A stretch of DNA of 64,000 nucleotides from Thiohalorhabdus denitrificans (GTDB taxonomy: Bacteria; Pseudomonadota; Gammaproteobacteria; Thiohalorhabdales; Thiohalorhabdaceae), in the NCBI RefSeq assembly GCF_001399755.1, contig NZ_LJCP01000010.1:434001-498000 (forward strand), given 5' to 3'. The translations under genes were made by a program, and so were the position numbers. The notes below the pieces were generated by a model. The model had not been told where the DNA came from. It made no database searches and was given only the letters and a program-made list of their open reading frames with translations. Positions 25,456-34,525 of the stretch are shown in pieces; the first letter of the stretch is position 1; every line of letters begins with the position of its first letter.

Positions 25456-25794
25456 TCAGTCCTTGAGGGTGCCTTTGGGCAGGACGGTCTGGATGCTCTC
25501 CCGCTGGGACTTTACCCGCACCCCTTCGGCGAGCTCCACGGTTACGGCGTCGTCGTTGACCCGCACCACACGGCCGTAGAAGCCGCCGCCGGTGATCACC
25601 TCGTCGCCCTTCTCCAGGTTCTGGACCATCTCCCGGTGCTGCTTCATCCGCTTGCTCTGCGGCCGGATGATCAGCAGGTAGAAGATGACGAAGATGAGGA
25701 TCAGGGGCACCAGGGTGGCCACGAAGCCGGGGCCCTCCGCGGCGCCGCCTGCCTGGGCGTGGGCCGTACCGATCCACTGGAAAGTCTGCGCCAT
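25456..25794 (-). CDS. yajC: Sec translocon accessory protein YajC
   Basis: 112 residues from ATG 25794, preceded by AAGGAG. One membrane helix (about 28-46, LVPLILIFVIFYLLIIRPQSK) and a conserved cytoplasmic part (MVQNLEKGDEVITGGGFYGRV). It joins SecD-SecF in the holotranslocon. In many bacteria tgt precedes yajC; here the gene upstream is tRNA-Leu on the other strand. Confidence 0.95.
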   Translation of the reverse strand: MAQTFQWIGTAHAQAGGAAEGPGFVATLVPLILIFVIFYLLIIRPQSKRMKQHREMVQNLEKGDEVITGGGFYGRVVRVNDDAVTVELAEGVRVKSQRESIQTVLPKGTLKD

Positions 25795-25897
25795 GGACGA
25801 CTCCTTAGCTGGTTCGCTCAAGCGGGCAATGGTAGCGGTCGACGCCCCGGATTCCAAATCCTTCCTGGCGCCCGGCTGGCTCTGGAGGCTGAGGGGG

Positions 25898-25906
25898 TGC
25901 TAGAAT
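25898..25906 (+). promoter_or_regulatory. Extended -10 promoter of tRNA-Leu
   Basis: TGC TAGAAT: an extended TGn motif next to a -10 box one mismatch from consensus, 11 bases before the tRNA 5' end. The -35 region is weak (TGGCTC at 18-base spacing). Confidence 0.5.
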
Positions 25907-25917
25907 GCGGTCCCCAT

Positions 25918-26004
25918 GCCGGGGTGGCGAAATTGGTAGACGCGGCAGACTCAAAATCTGCTGGGCTTCGGCCCGTGCCGGTTCGAGTCCGGCCCCCGGT
26001 ACCA
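25918..26004 (+). tRNA. tRNA-Leu (anticodon CAA)
   Basis: An 87-base class II tRNA: acceptor arm GCCGGGG paired with CCCCGGT (one G-U), anticodon stem GCAGA/TCTGC with loop CTCAAAA giving anticodon CAA, a long variable arm (GGGCTTCGGCCC region), T-arm GCCGG-TTCGAGT-CCGGC, and encoded CCA. Reads UUG. Confidence 0.95.
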
Positions 26005-26103
26005 TCTTCCGAAGCGCCTCCGCCCGGGGCCCCCGGGCGGGTCCTTCTTCGCCTCCCGCGACCGAACTTCCCCGCCGCCCGGGGGACCGACGCGGATTCC
26101 CTG

Positions 26104-27741
26104 CTAGATCGGGCAGACCAGGTCGCCCAGCTGCTCGGTGAGCTTGAGGTTCTCCCGGGCGTCGATGGGTACCTCCATGATCACCGGCCGGTCCTGGTCC
26201 ACGGCCCACTGCAGGGCGGGGCGCAGCTCCTCGCTAGTGGTGACCCGCGCCCCCAGGGCCCCGAAGCTCTCCGCCAGTTTCACCCAGTCCGGATTGCCGA
26301 ACCCCACCTCCGTGGAGTGGCCGTAGCGACGCTGTTGCTTCCACTCGATCAGCCCGTACATGCCGTCGGAGAACACCAGCAGCACGAACGGCGTGCCCAG
26401 CCGCACCGCCGTCTCCAGCTCCTGGATGTTCATCAGGGCGCCCCCGTCCCCGGCCACGGCCACCACCCGGCGCTCCGGGCGGGTCAGCTTGGCGGCGATG
26501 GCGCCCGGCAGGGCGATGCCCATGGAGGCGAAGCCGTTGCTGATGATGCAGGTATTGGGGACCGAGGACGGGAACATGCGCGCCACCCAGACCTTGTGCG
26601 CCCCCACGTCGGAGACCACGATGTCGCGGGGATCGAGCACCCGGTGCAGGTCCCACAGCACCCGCTGGGGCTTGAAGGGCACCGAGGTGTCCTCGTTGTG
26701 GGCGCGCAGCTCCCGCATCACCGGATCGTGGAGCTGGGGGATGATGTTGTCGGCGCGCGGGGCCACCGCCTCCGCCAGGTAGTTCAGGGCGCTCTCCAGA
26801 TCCCCCACCACCTCCACCTCGGTGGTGTAGTGGGAATCCAGCTCCGCCGGCGTCTGGGCGATGTGCAGGATGGGCTTTTCGCGGTTGGGGTTCCAGCTCT
26901 TGGGGGCGTACTCGGTGGCGTCGTAGCCCACGCAGATGATGGCGTCGGCGGCCTCGAAGCCGCACGCCACGTAGTCCCGCGCCTGGATGCCCGCGGTCAT
27001 GATGGCCAGGGGGTCGTTGTAGGGGAACACGCCCTTGGCCATGAAGGTATGCGCCACCGGGATGTTCAGGCTGCGGGCGAAGTAGCGCAGGGCGTCGGAG
27101 GCGCCCGCACGGATCACGCCGTTGCCGGCCAGGATCAGGGCGTTGCGGCTGCGGGACAGGAAATCGGCGGCCTGCTCCAGCTCCTGCATGGGCGGCTCGG
27201 GCCGGGGCAGCGGCTGAGAGGACAGCGGGGTGGCATCGGCGCGCACCGGCGCGTCCGCCACGTCCTCGGGGAGGTCCAGGTGGGTGGCCCCGGGTTTCTC
27301 CAGGGCGGCCTCGCGGAAGGCGTGGCGGACCATCTCCGGCACCACCTCGCCCCGCTTGATCTGGGCGTTCCACTTGGTGATGGGGCGGAACAGGGAGACC
27401 AGGTCCAGGTACTGGTGGGATTCCTTGTGGGTGCGGTCGAGGCTGGCCTGGCCGGTGATGGCCACCAGGGGGGCCCGGTCCAGGTCCGCGTCCGCCACGC
27501 CGGTGATCAGGTTGGTGGCCCCGGGCCCCAGGGTGGAGATGCAGACCCCCGGCTTCCCGGTGAGGCGCCCGTGGACATCCGCCATGAAGGCCGCCCCCTG
27601 CTCGTGCCGGCAGGTGACCACCCGGATGGAACTCTCCCGGAGGGCCTCGTAGAGGGCCAGGGTCTCCTCGCCCGGCAGGCCGAAGACAAAGCGCGTATTT
27701 TCGTTCTCGAGACACGTGACCAGGCATTCGGCGCTGTTCAT
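26104..27741 (-). CDS. Acetolactate synthase large-subunit-like ThDP enzyme (catabolic AlsS type)
   Basis: 545 residues, full length for a ThDP-dependent synthase. Seen: the catalytic Glu in CRHEQGAAFMADV (about residue 47), STLGPGATNLITGVADA, and the ThDP/Mg motif GDGGALMNIQELETA near 435. The sequence looks closest to FAD-independent catabolic ALS proteins. It condenses two pyruvates to acetolactate if the assignment is right. No regulatory subunit gene or alsD is adjacent. It lies 49 bases after panD on the same strand, so it may support synthesis of 2-ketoisovalerate for PanB. Other ThDP enzymes of the same superfamily remain possible. Confidence 0.8.
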   Translation of the reverse strand: MNSAECLVTCLENENTRFVFGLPGEETLALYEALRESSIRVVTCRHEQGAAFMADVHGRLTGKPGVCISTLGPGATNLITGVADADLDRAPLVAITGQASLDRTHKESHQYLDLVSLFRPITKWNAQIKRGEVVPEMVRHAFREAALEKPGATHLDLPEDVADAPVRADATPLSSQPLPRPEPPMQELEQAADFLSRSRNALILAGNGVIRAGASDALRYFARSLNIPVAHTFMAKGVFPYNDPLAIMTAGIQARDYVACGFEAADAIICVGYDATEYAPKSWNPNREKPILHIAQTPAELDSHYTTEVEVVGDLESALNYLAEAVAPRADNIIPQLHDPVMRELRAHNEDTSVPFKPQRVLWDLHRVLDPRDIVVSDVGAHKVWVARMFPSSVPNTCIISNGFASMGIALPGAIAAKLTRPERRVVAVAGDGGALMNIQELETAVRLGTPFVLLVFSDGMYGLIEWKQQRRYGHSTEVGFGNPDWVKLAESFGALGARVTTSEELRPALQWAVDQDRPVIMEVPIDARENLKLTEQLGDLVCPI

Positions 27742-27790
27742 CGGGGCCTATCCATTGTCCGCCGCCGGCCCGGCCGTCGAGGGAGGCGTC

Positions 27791-28168
27791 TCAGGCGGCC
27801 CGCTCGGGAACCCCGGAGGTGCGGCGAATCCGGTTCCGCTCGTCCACCCAGACGATCCGCGGCTGATGCTCCTCGGCCTCTTCCTCCGCCAGCCCGGCGT
27901 ATGCGCAAAGTATCACCAGATCCCCCACGGAGGCCTTGTGGGCCGCGGCGCCGTTCATGGAGATGACGCCCGAGCCCCGCTCCCCGCGGATGGCGTAGGT
28001 GGCGAATCGCTCGCCATTGCTGACATTGTATATCTCCACCCGCTCGTACTCACGCAGGCCGCTGGCCTCCAGCAGGTCGGCGTCAATCGCGCAGCTGCCT
28101 TCGTAGTCGAGGTCGGCGTCGGTTACGGTGGCGCGATGGATCTTGCTCTTCAGCAGGGTCAGCTGCAT
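27791..28168 (-). CDS. panD: Aspartate 1-decarboxylase PanD
   Basis: 125 residues. The self-cleavage site is visible as YEGSC (Gly-Ser at about residues 24-25), where Ser becomes the pyruvoyl cofactor. [15 protein letters not shown] and [16 protein letters not shown] are also typical. It makes beta-alanine for pantothenate, joined by PanC, whose gene ends six bases upstream. Confidence 0.96.
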   Translation of the reverse strand: MQLTLLKSKIHRATVTDADLDYEGSCAIDADLLEASGLREYERVEIYNVSNGERFATYAIRGERGSGVISMNGAAAHKASVGDLVILCAYAGLAEEEAEEHQPRIVWVDERNRIRRTSGVPERAA

Positions 28169-28174
28169 GGTCCC

Positions 28175-29041
28175 CTATTCCTCCAACGTGCCGTCGGACG
28201 GACCGAATTCCAGGTTATCGATCAGACGGGTGCCGCCCAGGTAGGCGGCGGCCAACAAGACCCGGGGCCCGGCCAGGTCCGTGACCTCCGCCAGGTCCTC
28301 CCGCCTCCGGACCTCCACGTACTCCGGCTCCATACCGCACTCCTCGAGCCGGCGCCGGGCCTCCCCCTCCACTTCCCGCGCGTCCATGCTTCGCGCCTCC
28401 ACCGCCCGCACCGCCTCCTGCAGGGCGCGGTACAGGCAAGGCGCGGTCTGGCGCTCGGCGGGACTCAGGTAGCCGTTGCGGGAGCTCAGGGCCAGGCCGT
28501 CCGCCTCGCGGACGATGGGCGCTGCCTCGATAGCCACGTCCAGCAGCAGGTTCCGCGCCAGCCGGCGCACCACCACCCACTGCTGGTAGTCCTTCTTGCC
28601 GAACACGGCGTAATCGGGACGCGCGGCGCACAGCAACTTGGCGACGATGGTTGCCACCCCGCCGAAATGCCCCGGGCGGCCGGCGCCGCACAGGCCCTCC
28701 GTCACCCGGTCCACCGTCACCGCCACCGCCGAGGGCCCGTCGGGATAGACCTCGGCGGTGCTCGGCGCGAACAGGACGTCCACCCCGGCGGCGAGCAGCC
28801 GCTCGCGGTCCGTCTCGAAGGTACGCGGGTAGTCCTCGAAGTCCTCGCCGGGGCCGAACTGGGTGGGATTGACGTAGACGGACACCACCACCCGCTCGGC
28901 CAGCTCCCGCGCGCGCTCCACCAGGGCCATGTGCCCGGCGTGGAGGTTGCCCATGGTGGGCACCAGGGCCACCCGGTCACCCGCGCGGCGGTAGCCCGCC
29001 AGGACCTCCCTCAGCTGTGCAACAGTGTAGGTGGCGTACAT
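28175..29041 (-). CDS. panC: Pantothenate synthetase PanC
   Basis: 288 residues from ATG 29041 (MYATYTVAQLREVL). The nucleotidyl-transfer motifs are PTMGNLHAGHMALV (HIGH-like, near residue 28), FGKKDYQQ and SSRNGYLSP (KMSKS-like). It joins pantoate and beta-alanine using ATP. The frame is open 34 codons further upstream into panB, which is less likely because the family starts near this Met. Confidence 0.96.
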   Translation of the reverse strand: MYATYTVAQLREVLAGYRRAGDRVALVPTMGNLHAGHMALVERARELAERVVVSVYVNPTQFGPGEDFEDYPRTFETDRERLLAAGVDVLFAPSTAEVYPDGPSAVAVTVDRVTEGLCGAGRPGHFGGVATIVAKLLCAARPDYAVFGKKDYQQWVVVRRLARNLLLDVAIEAAPIVREADGLALSSRNGYLSPAERQTAPCLYRALQEAVRAVEARSMDAREVEGEARRRLEECGMEPEYVEVRRREDLAEVTDLAGPRVLLAAAYLGGTRLIDNLEFGPSDGTLEE

Positions 29042-29054
29042 GAACGATCCGGCG

Positions 29055-29855
29055 CTACTCGAAGCTGTGCTCATCGGCGGGGAAGGCGCCGCTGCGCACC
29101 TCGCGGCAGAAGCCGCCCAGGGCGTCGCGCACCGCCCCGGCACCGTCCATGTAGCGCTTGGCGAACCGGGGCTGCAGGCCCTCGAACAGCCCGAGGGCGT
29201 CCTGGAGCACCAGCACCTGGCCGTCGCAATCGGGGCCCGCGCCGATGCCGATGACGGGGATGTCCACCGACTCGGTGACCCGGCGGGCCACCTCGCGGGG
29301 CACCGCCTCCAGCACCAGCGCCCGCGCCCCGGCCCGCTCCAGGTCCATGGCCTCCTCCACGAGGGCGGCGGCCTGATCGGGGCTGCGGCCCTGCACCCGG
29401 TAGCCGCCGAGCTGGTGGACGGACTGGGGGGTCAGCCCCAGATGGCCCATGACGGGGATGTCGCGCTCCTGGAGGAAGGCCACCGTCTCCACCATGGGGC
29501 GGCCGCCCTCCAGCTTGACCATCTCGCAGCCGCCCTCGGCCATGAGCCGGGCGGCGCTGTCCAGGGCCTGGGCGGGGCTGGCCTTGTAGGCCCGGAACGG
29601 CAGGTCGGCCACCACCAGGGCCCGGGAGCGCCCGCGGCTCACGCAGCGCGTGTGGTAGACCATGTGGTCCAGGGTCACCGGCAGCGTGGTGGCCTCCCCC
29701 TGCACCACCATACCCAGGGAATCGCCCACCAGCAGGATGTCCACCCCCGCCTCGTCCGCCAGGCGGGCGAAGGTGTAGTCATAGGCCGTGACGGCCACCA
29801 GGGGCTCCCGGTCGCCGCCGCTCTTGTGCAGCCCGTCAACGGTTAGCGCGCTCAT
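29055..29855 (-). CDS. panB: 3-methyl-2-oxobutanoate hydroxymethyltransferase PanB
   Basis: 266 residues from ATG 29855, which overlaps the folK stop (ATGA). VGDSLGMVVQGEATTLPVTLDHM, KLEGG, GHLGLTPQSVHQLGGYRVQG and VIGIGAGPDCDGQVLV are standard PanB motifs. It converts 2-ketoisovalerate to ketopantoate with methylene-THF. Confidence 0.97.
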   Translation of the reverse strand: MSALTVDGLHKSGGDREPLVAVTAYDYTFARLADEAGVDILLVGDSLGMVVQGEATTLPVTLDHMVYHTRCVSRGRSRALVVADLPFRAYKASPAQALDSAARLMAEGGCEMVKLEGGRPMVETVAFLQERDIPVMGHLGLTPQSVHQLGGYRVQGRSPDQAAALVEEAMDLERAGARALVLEAVPREVARRVTESVDIPVIGIGAGPDCDGQVLVLQDALGLFEGLQPRFAKRYMDGAGAVRDALGGFCREVRSGAFPADEHSFE

Positions 29856-30379
29856 CCTCGGGCATTCTCCGGGCGTTTCCCGGCCCACGCGGGGCCTTCC
29901 ACCGGCTCGACGCGCCCCGCGTCCGCGCAGGCCCGTTCCAGATCGGCGATCCGCTTCCCGTCCGGGAGACGGAAGTCCGGGGCGATCTCGGCCCAGGGGA
30001 CCAGCACGAACCGGCGCTCCCGGAGACGGGGATGGGGAAGGGTCAGCGAGGCGGTCTCCACGGTGCGGGCGCCCACCGCTAGCAGGTCCAGATCCAGGCA
30101 GCGCGGGCCCCAGCGCGGCCCGTCCCGGTGGCGCCCCAGCTCGGCCTCCACGGCCAAAAGCCGCTGCAGCCATCGTTCGGGCAGCGGCTCACCATGGAAC
30201 AGGGCAACGGCGTTGAGAAAATCGGGCTGTTGAGTGTAGCCCACGGGCCCGGTCCGGTAAAGGGAGCTCACCCGGGCCAGATCCCCCGGCACGACGGCCT
30301 CCAGACGGGCCAGGCCCCGGCGCAGCAGCTCCCGGGAATCCCCCTGGTTGCTGCCCACTCCCACGAACACCTCAGCCAT
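29852..30379 (-). CDS. folK: 2-amino-4-hydroxy-6-hydroxymethyldihydropteridine diphosphokinase FolK
   Basis: 175 residues with the family start VFVGVGSNQGD, YRTGPVGYTQQPDFLNAV, and the signature GPRCLDLDLLAVG. It pyrophosphorylates hydroxymethyl-dihydropterin for folate synthesis. The ATG overlaps the end of the nucleotidyltransferase fusion gene by eight bases and its stop overlaps panB. Confidence 0.95.
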   Translation of the reverse strand: MAEVFVGVGSNQGDSRELLRRGLARLEAVVPGDLARVSSLYRTGPVGYTQQPDFLNAVALFHGEPLPERWLQRLLAVEAELGRHRDGPRWGPRCLDLDLLAVGARTVETASLTLPHPRLRERRFVLVPWAEIAPDFRLPDGKRIADLERACADAGRVEPVEGPAWAGKRPENARG

Positions 30380-33020
30380 CGCCGTTCCCTCCCGCGCGCA
30401 CCAAGTCCCGCTCCTCCTCCGCGCTGGCCACCTTCCCCGCCGCCCGGGCCCGCGCCAGGGCGCTCAGCCATCGGCCCACCTCCGGCCCCTTGGGCACGCC
30501 CAGCTCGATCAGATCCACTCCGGTAAGGGCGCTCCGGGTCCCCCGCAGGTGCTGCACATAGCGGCTCACGGCCTCGCGCACCCCGCCGTGGCCGGTGGCC
30601 GCCATCAGGGCCAACAACCCTTCCAGGGAAAGGGCCTCCAAGTGGTCGAAGACCCCCGCGGGATCCTCCGGGGACAGGCGCCCTTCGGCCACGGCGCGCT
30701 CGAAGGCCGCGGCCCGGTCGCGGTCCTCGGCCAGGCGCTCCGCGTCCCGCGCCCGCACCTCGAAGCCCAGCAGCACCGCGCGCAGCGCCTCGGGCTCCAG
30801 CTTCCAGACCAGCAGCAGCGTCATCACCTTCCAGGCCGCCGGCGCCTCCGCCCGGAAGAGAAGCCGGTACCAGTCCAGCACCTCCCGGCCCTCCCCCAGC
30901 CGCCGGACGGCGGCCTCCTGCTCGCCTTCCAGGGAGGGATGGACGAAGCACAGCATGCCCAGCTCCCCCAGGCGCCGCACCCCCTCCACCGCCCGCGGCG
31001 TTTCCAAGAGGTAGCGCAGCTCGCGGAAAAGCCGGTGCCCCGACAGCCGGGCCGGCAGATCCAGGTCCACGGCGTTGCGGATCAGGCGCAGGCTCTGGGC
31101 GTCGATGTGGAAGTCGAGCTCGGCTTCGAAACGCACCGCCCGCAGGATGCGGGTGGGGTCCTCCACGAAGGACAGGCTGTGCAGGACGCGGATGGTGCCC
31201 TGGCGGATGTCCTGCAGGCCGCCGAACAGGTCCAGCAGGCGGCCGAAGCGCGGGCCGTCAAGCTCCACCGCCAGGGCGTTGATGGTGAAATCGCGCCGGA
31301 ACAGATCCGCCTTGATGGAGCCGGTCTCCACCTCCGGCAGGGCGGCCGGATAGGGGTAGTGCTCGATGCGGGAGGAGGCCAGGTCGAGGCGCTGGTCCCC
31401 GGGGCCCACCAGGACGGCGGTGCCGAAGCGCTGGTGGGCGTGCAGGTGCCAGCCCCCCTCGTCGGCGAAGCGTTTGCCGAGGGCGATGGCGTCACCCTCC
31501 ACCACCACGTCCACGTCGGTGTTGGCGCGATGGAGGATGATGTCCCGCACCAGGCCCCCCACCAGGAAGGCGCGCTCCCCCGCCTCGGCGGCCAGCTCCC
31601 CCAGCCGCTCCAGGGCGGCCACGGTCCGGTGGGGCAGCATCTCCCGCAGGCGCCCGGCGAGGTTGCGGCGGCTACCCCCGTGGCCGCCGGAGGCCAGGGG
31701 CTCCGGCAGCTCGGGGCTCTCCTCCCGCCAGCTGCGGATCAGGTCGGAGCGGGTCAGCACCCCGGCCAGCCGCCCCTCCTCCACCACGCCCACCATGGGG
31801 TAGTCCCGATCCAGAACCCAGCCCTCCGCGGCGTGGATGGAATCGTGCGGGCCGAGGGTCGGCAGGGGGGCCGCGTATTCGCGCAGGGACTGCTCGCCCA
31901 GGCCGTGGGCCCGGGCCCGGCCAAGCATGGCCTGATCCACCCAGCCCACGGGCCGGGCCTCCGCGTCCACCACCGGCATCCGGGCCAGGGGGTACCGGCC
32001 CAGGCGCTCGGCGGCAGCGGCCACGGTCTGTTCGGCGGCTAGGCTGTGCACCTGGCGGGTGGCGAGCTCCCCCACGGTTCGCGGATGGCCGTGCAGCCGC
32101 CGCAGCACCTCCACGAGCCGCTCTCGGGCCTCCGCCAGGGGCACTCCCGGAAGCGAGGCGGAAGCGGCGTGGGCGTGGCCGCCCCCGCCCAGCTCCCCCA
32201 GCACCTGCCCCACATCGGGACCGCCGGGGCGGGCGCGGGCGATGACGAATACCCGGCTCCCCTGCTGGATGAGGGCGAAGAAGGCCGCCGCCTCCACGCT
32301 GTCCATGAACCGCTGCACCACGTTGGCGGCGTCCTGAACCTCCTCCTCGTCCCGCACCGCGGAAAGGAGGACGTCGGGGCGCAGGCCGGAGACGGGCTCG
32401 GCGTTTTCCAGCAGCTGGTCGAGGAGATGGATCTGGGCCGGGGCAAGCTCCTGGCGCAGGAGGCGCCCGACAAGGGGCAGGTCCGCCCCCTGCTCCTGGA
32501 GCCAGCGGGCCGCCTCGAAGTCCGCCGCCGTGACCCCGGCGAAGGTGAGCATGCCGGTGTCCTCGTAGACGCCCGCGGCGAGCACCGTGGCCTCGGCGGG
32601 GGTCAGGGTCGCGCCCTCGCGCCGAAGCCGCTCCACCATGCCGGCGGTGTTGGAGCCGGCCTCGATGGCCACCACCTCGGCGTGGTCGGGCAGCTCCCTG
32701 CCCCCGTGGTGGTCATAGACTACCAGTCGGCGGCGGGGATCCTGGGCCACCTCGGCGAAAGGCCCCAGATGGTCCAGGTCGCGGGTGTCCACCACCACCA
32801 GGGTGCGGATGGCCTCCGGGTCCACCTCCCGGGCGTCCAGGACCCGCGGCGCCTCGTCGCCCAGACGGGCCAGGAGCCAGCTCGCGGCGGGCTCGGCGCC
32901 GTGCGCCAGGACGGGAACGGCGCCCTCCTCCAGGTGCGCGGCCGCCACCATGGACCCCACGGCATCGAGGTCGGCGTTGGGGTGGCTGGTGGCCACCGTG
33001 GCGGGGTGCTGGCGGGCCAT
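30372..33020 (-). CDS. DHH phosphoesterase - CBS pair - tRNA nucleotidyltransferase fusion (A-adding/CCA-type)
   Basis: 882 residues with three units. Residues 1-310: DHH-type phosphoesterase, with NADLDAVGS (16-24), DTRDLD (78-83), DHH (103-105) and a DHHA1 glycine motif GGGGHAHAAS (278-287). Residues 314-435: two CBS repeats. Residues 460-880: class II nucleotidyltransferase head, neck and body, with LVGGLVRDIIL (486-496), catalytic Asp502 and Asp504, RRDFTINAL (575-583) and EDPTRILRAVRF (620-631). It has HQRFGTA near 529-535, not the poly(A)-polymerase signature, so CCA- or A-addition is favoured. Fusions of this kind are known from other phyla, where some add the terminal A of CCA. It lies between pcnB and folK, which are adjacent in E. 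coli. Confidence 0.88.
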   Translation of the reverse strand: MARQHPATVATSHPNADLDAVGSMVAAAHLEEGAVPVLAHGAEPAASWLLARLGDEAPRVLDAREVDPEAIRTLVVVDTRDLDHLGPFAEVAQDPRRRLVVYDHHGGRELPDHAEVVAIEAGSNTAGMVERLRREGATLTPAEATVLAAGVYEDTGMLTFAGVTAADFEAARWLQEQGADLPLVGRLLRQELAPAQIHLLDQLLENAEPVSGLRPDVLLSAVRDEEEVQDAANVVQRFMDSVEAAAFFALIQQGSRVFVIARARPGGPDVGQVLGELGGGGHAHAASASLPGVPLAEARERLVEVLRRLHGHPRTVGELATRQVHSLAAEQTVAAAAERLGRYPLARMPVVDAEARPVGWVDQAMLGRARAHGLGEQSLREYAAPLPTLGPHDSIHAAEGWVLDRDYPMVGVVEEGRLAGVLTRSDLIRSWREESPELPEPLASGGHGGSRRNLAGRLREMLPHRTVAALERLGELAAEAGERAFLVGGLVRDIILHRANTDVDVVVEGDAIALGKRFADEGGWHLHAHQRFGTAVLVGPGDQRLDLASSRIEHYPYPAALPEVETGSIKADLFRRDFTINALAVELDGPRFGRLLDLFGGLQDIRQGTIRVLHSLSFVEDPTRILRAVRFEAELDFHIDAQSLRLIRNAVDLDLPARLSGHRLFRELRYLLETPRAVEGVRRLGELGMLCFVHPSLEGEQEAAVRRLGEGREVLDWYRLLFRAEAPAAWKVMTLLLVWKLEPEALRAVLLGFEVRARDAERLAEDRDRAAAFERAVAEGRLSPEDPAGVFDHLEALSLEGLLALMAATGHGGVREAVSRYVQHLRGTRSALTGVDLIELGVPKGPEVGRWLSALARARAAGKVASAEEERDLVRAGGNGDG

Positions 33021-33036
33021 GGGGGGTCCGGCCGAG

Positions 33037-34353
33037 CTAGGCGGACTGCCGGTTGCCGTTGCGGTTCTGTCCGCCCCCCTTGAGGCCCACCATCTTGGGC
33101 CGCTGGGACTCGGGGGCGTCCATCAGGTCCTGCCACCAGCGGACCAGCTCGGGGTCCGCCTCGCCGGAGCGCCCGCGCAGGGCCAGGAAGTCGAAACCGG
33201 CGCGGAAACGGGGGTGGCCGAGCAGGCGGAGGGCACGCTTGCCCCGGCTGCGCTCCATGCGCCCCTGCAGGGCCCAGATCTCCCGCACCCCCTCAGCGAA
33301 CCGCTTGGGCAGGGCCACGTGGCGGGTCTGCCGGCGCAGGATGCGGCCGGCGGCCTTCTGCATGGCGTCCTCCGGGGGATACCCCTCCTCCTCCAGGACG
33401 GCGCGCTCCCGCTGCAGGGGATGCCAGAGCAGGGCGGCGAAGAGGAAGGCCGGGGTCACCGGCAGATCGCCCGCCACCCGGCGGTCCGTATCCTCGAAGA
33501 CGTGGGTGAGGAAGGTGTGGGGGAAGTTGTTCTCCTCCTCCTCGAGCAGGCCCGCCGTCTCGGGGAAGACCCGCTCGAAGAGCCGGAAGCGGCGCAGGAG
33601 CTGATAGGCGCCCACGCTGGTTCCCGACAGGAAGAGCTTGTTCACCTCCTCGAACAGGCGCGCCGCCGGGACGTCCTCCAGCAAGTGGCTCATCCGGGTG
33701 ATAGGCGCCGCGGTGTTCGCCTCGATGAAGAAGCCCAGCTTGGCGGCGAAGCGCACCGCACGCAGCATGCGCACCGGATCCTCGCAGTAGCGGGTCGCCG
33801 GATCGCCGATGAGGCGCAGGCGCCCGGCCCGCAGGTCCTCCAGCCCGCCCACGTAGTCCACCACCGAGAAGTCGTCGATGTTGTAGTACAGGGCGTTCAC
33901 GGTGAAGTCCCGGCGGAAGGCGTCCTCCTCCAGGGTGCCGTAGACGTTGTCCCGGAGGATGAGGCCCTCCTCGGTACGCACCTTCCCTTCCCCTTCGGCG
34001 TCGGAGCCCGAGCCGCGGAAGGTGGCCACCTCCACGATGTCGCCCTTGAAGTGCACGTGGGCGAGGCGGAAGCGGCGCCCGATCAGCCGGCAGTTGCGAA
34101 AGACCTCCCGCACCTCCTCGGGCCGCGCGTCGGTGGCGATGTCGAAGTCCTTGGGCTCGCGGCCCAGGAGGAGATCGCGGACGCTGCCGCCGACCAGATA
34201 GGCGCCGTAGCCTTTGCCGTGCAGACGGTAAAGGACCTTGAGGGCGTTGGGGCAGATCTGCTGGCGGGAGACCTCGTGCTCCGGGCGGGGGATGATGGGG
34301 TCCCGGCCCTCGGCTTCCGCGGTCGGGGGTTGAGCAGCGGAGCTTTGGTTCAT
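33037..34353 (-). CDS. pcnB: Poly(A) polymerase I PcnB
   Basis: 438 residues from ATG 34353 (MNQSSAAQPP); an in-frame ATG at 34404 would add 17 residues, and neither has a strong ribosome site. The head has YLVGGSVRDLLLG and DFDIATDA (catalytic Asp pair), RRDFTVNALYYN and EDPVRMLRAVRFAAKLGF. LIGRRFRLAHV matches the signature that separates bacterial poly(A) polymerases from CCA-adding enzymes. The basic tail (GGGQNRNGNRQ) fits RNA binding. PcnB adds A-tails that promote RNA decay. It heads the pcnB-NTase-folK-panBCD operon. Confidence 0.93.
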   Translation of the reverse strand: MNQSSAAQPPTAEAEGRDPIIPRPEHEVSRQQICPNALKVLYRLHGKGYGAYLVGGSVRDLLLGREPKDFDIATDARPEEVREVFRNCRLIGRRFRLAHVHFKGDIVEVATFRGSGSDAEGEGKVRTEEGLILRDNVYGTLEEDAFRRDFTVNALYYNIDDFSVVDYVGGLEDLRAGRLRLIGDPATRYCEDPVRMLRAVRFAAKLGFFIEANTAAPITRMSHLLEDVPAARLFEEVNKLFLSGTSVGAYQLLRRFRLFERVFPETAGLLEEEENNFPHTFLTHVFEDTDRRVAGDLPVTPAFLFAALLWHPLQRERAVLEEEGYPPEDAMQKAAGRILRRQTRHVALPKRFAEGVREIWALQGRMERSRGKRALRLLGHPRFRAGFDFLALRGRSGEADPELVRWWQDLMDAPESQRPKMVGLKGGGQNRNGNRQSA

Positions 34354-34479
34354 CTCTAACTCGATAGGCGCATCCGGGTTTTCTGGATGGGGCAAATATG
34401 TCATGGTCAAAGGGTAGCCGAGCGAAGGGGAAACGTAAAACCTCGGCGGGAAAAACCGCCCTCCGGATCCCGGCAAGGG

Positions 34480-34508
34480 TTGAACATCCGGATGCATCTC
34501 ATTATACT
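34480..34508 (+). promoter_or_regulatory. Promoter of tRNA-Glu
   Basis: TTGAAC (34480-34485), 17-base spacer, TATACT (34503-34508), ending 17 bases before the tRNA. Close to the sigma-70 consensus and correctly placed. Confidence 0.75.
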
Positions 34509-34525
34509 TCCTCACGCATTGCGAC

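Noticed and set aside
23875-27966. A 1363-codon open frame on the plus strand
   Set aside because: It runs antisense to secD, yajC, panD and the ALS gene and across tRNA-Leu; its product is Gly/His/Gln-rich and low complexity. High GC removes stop codons from this frame.
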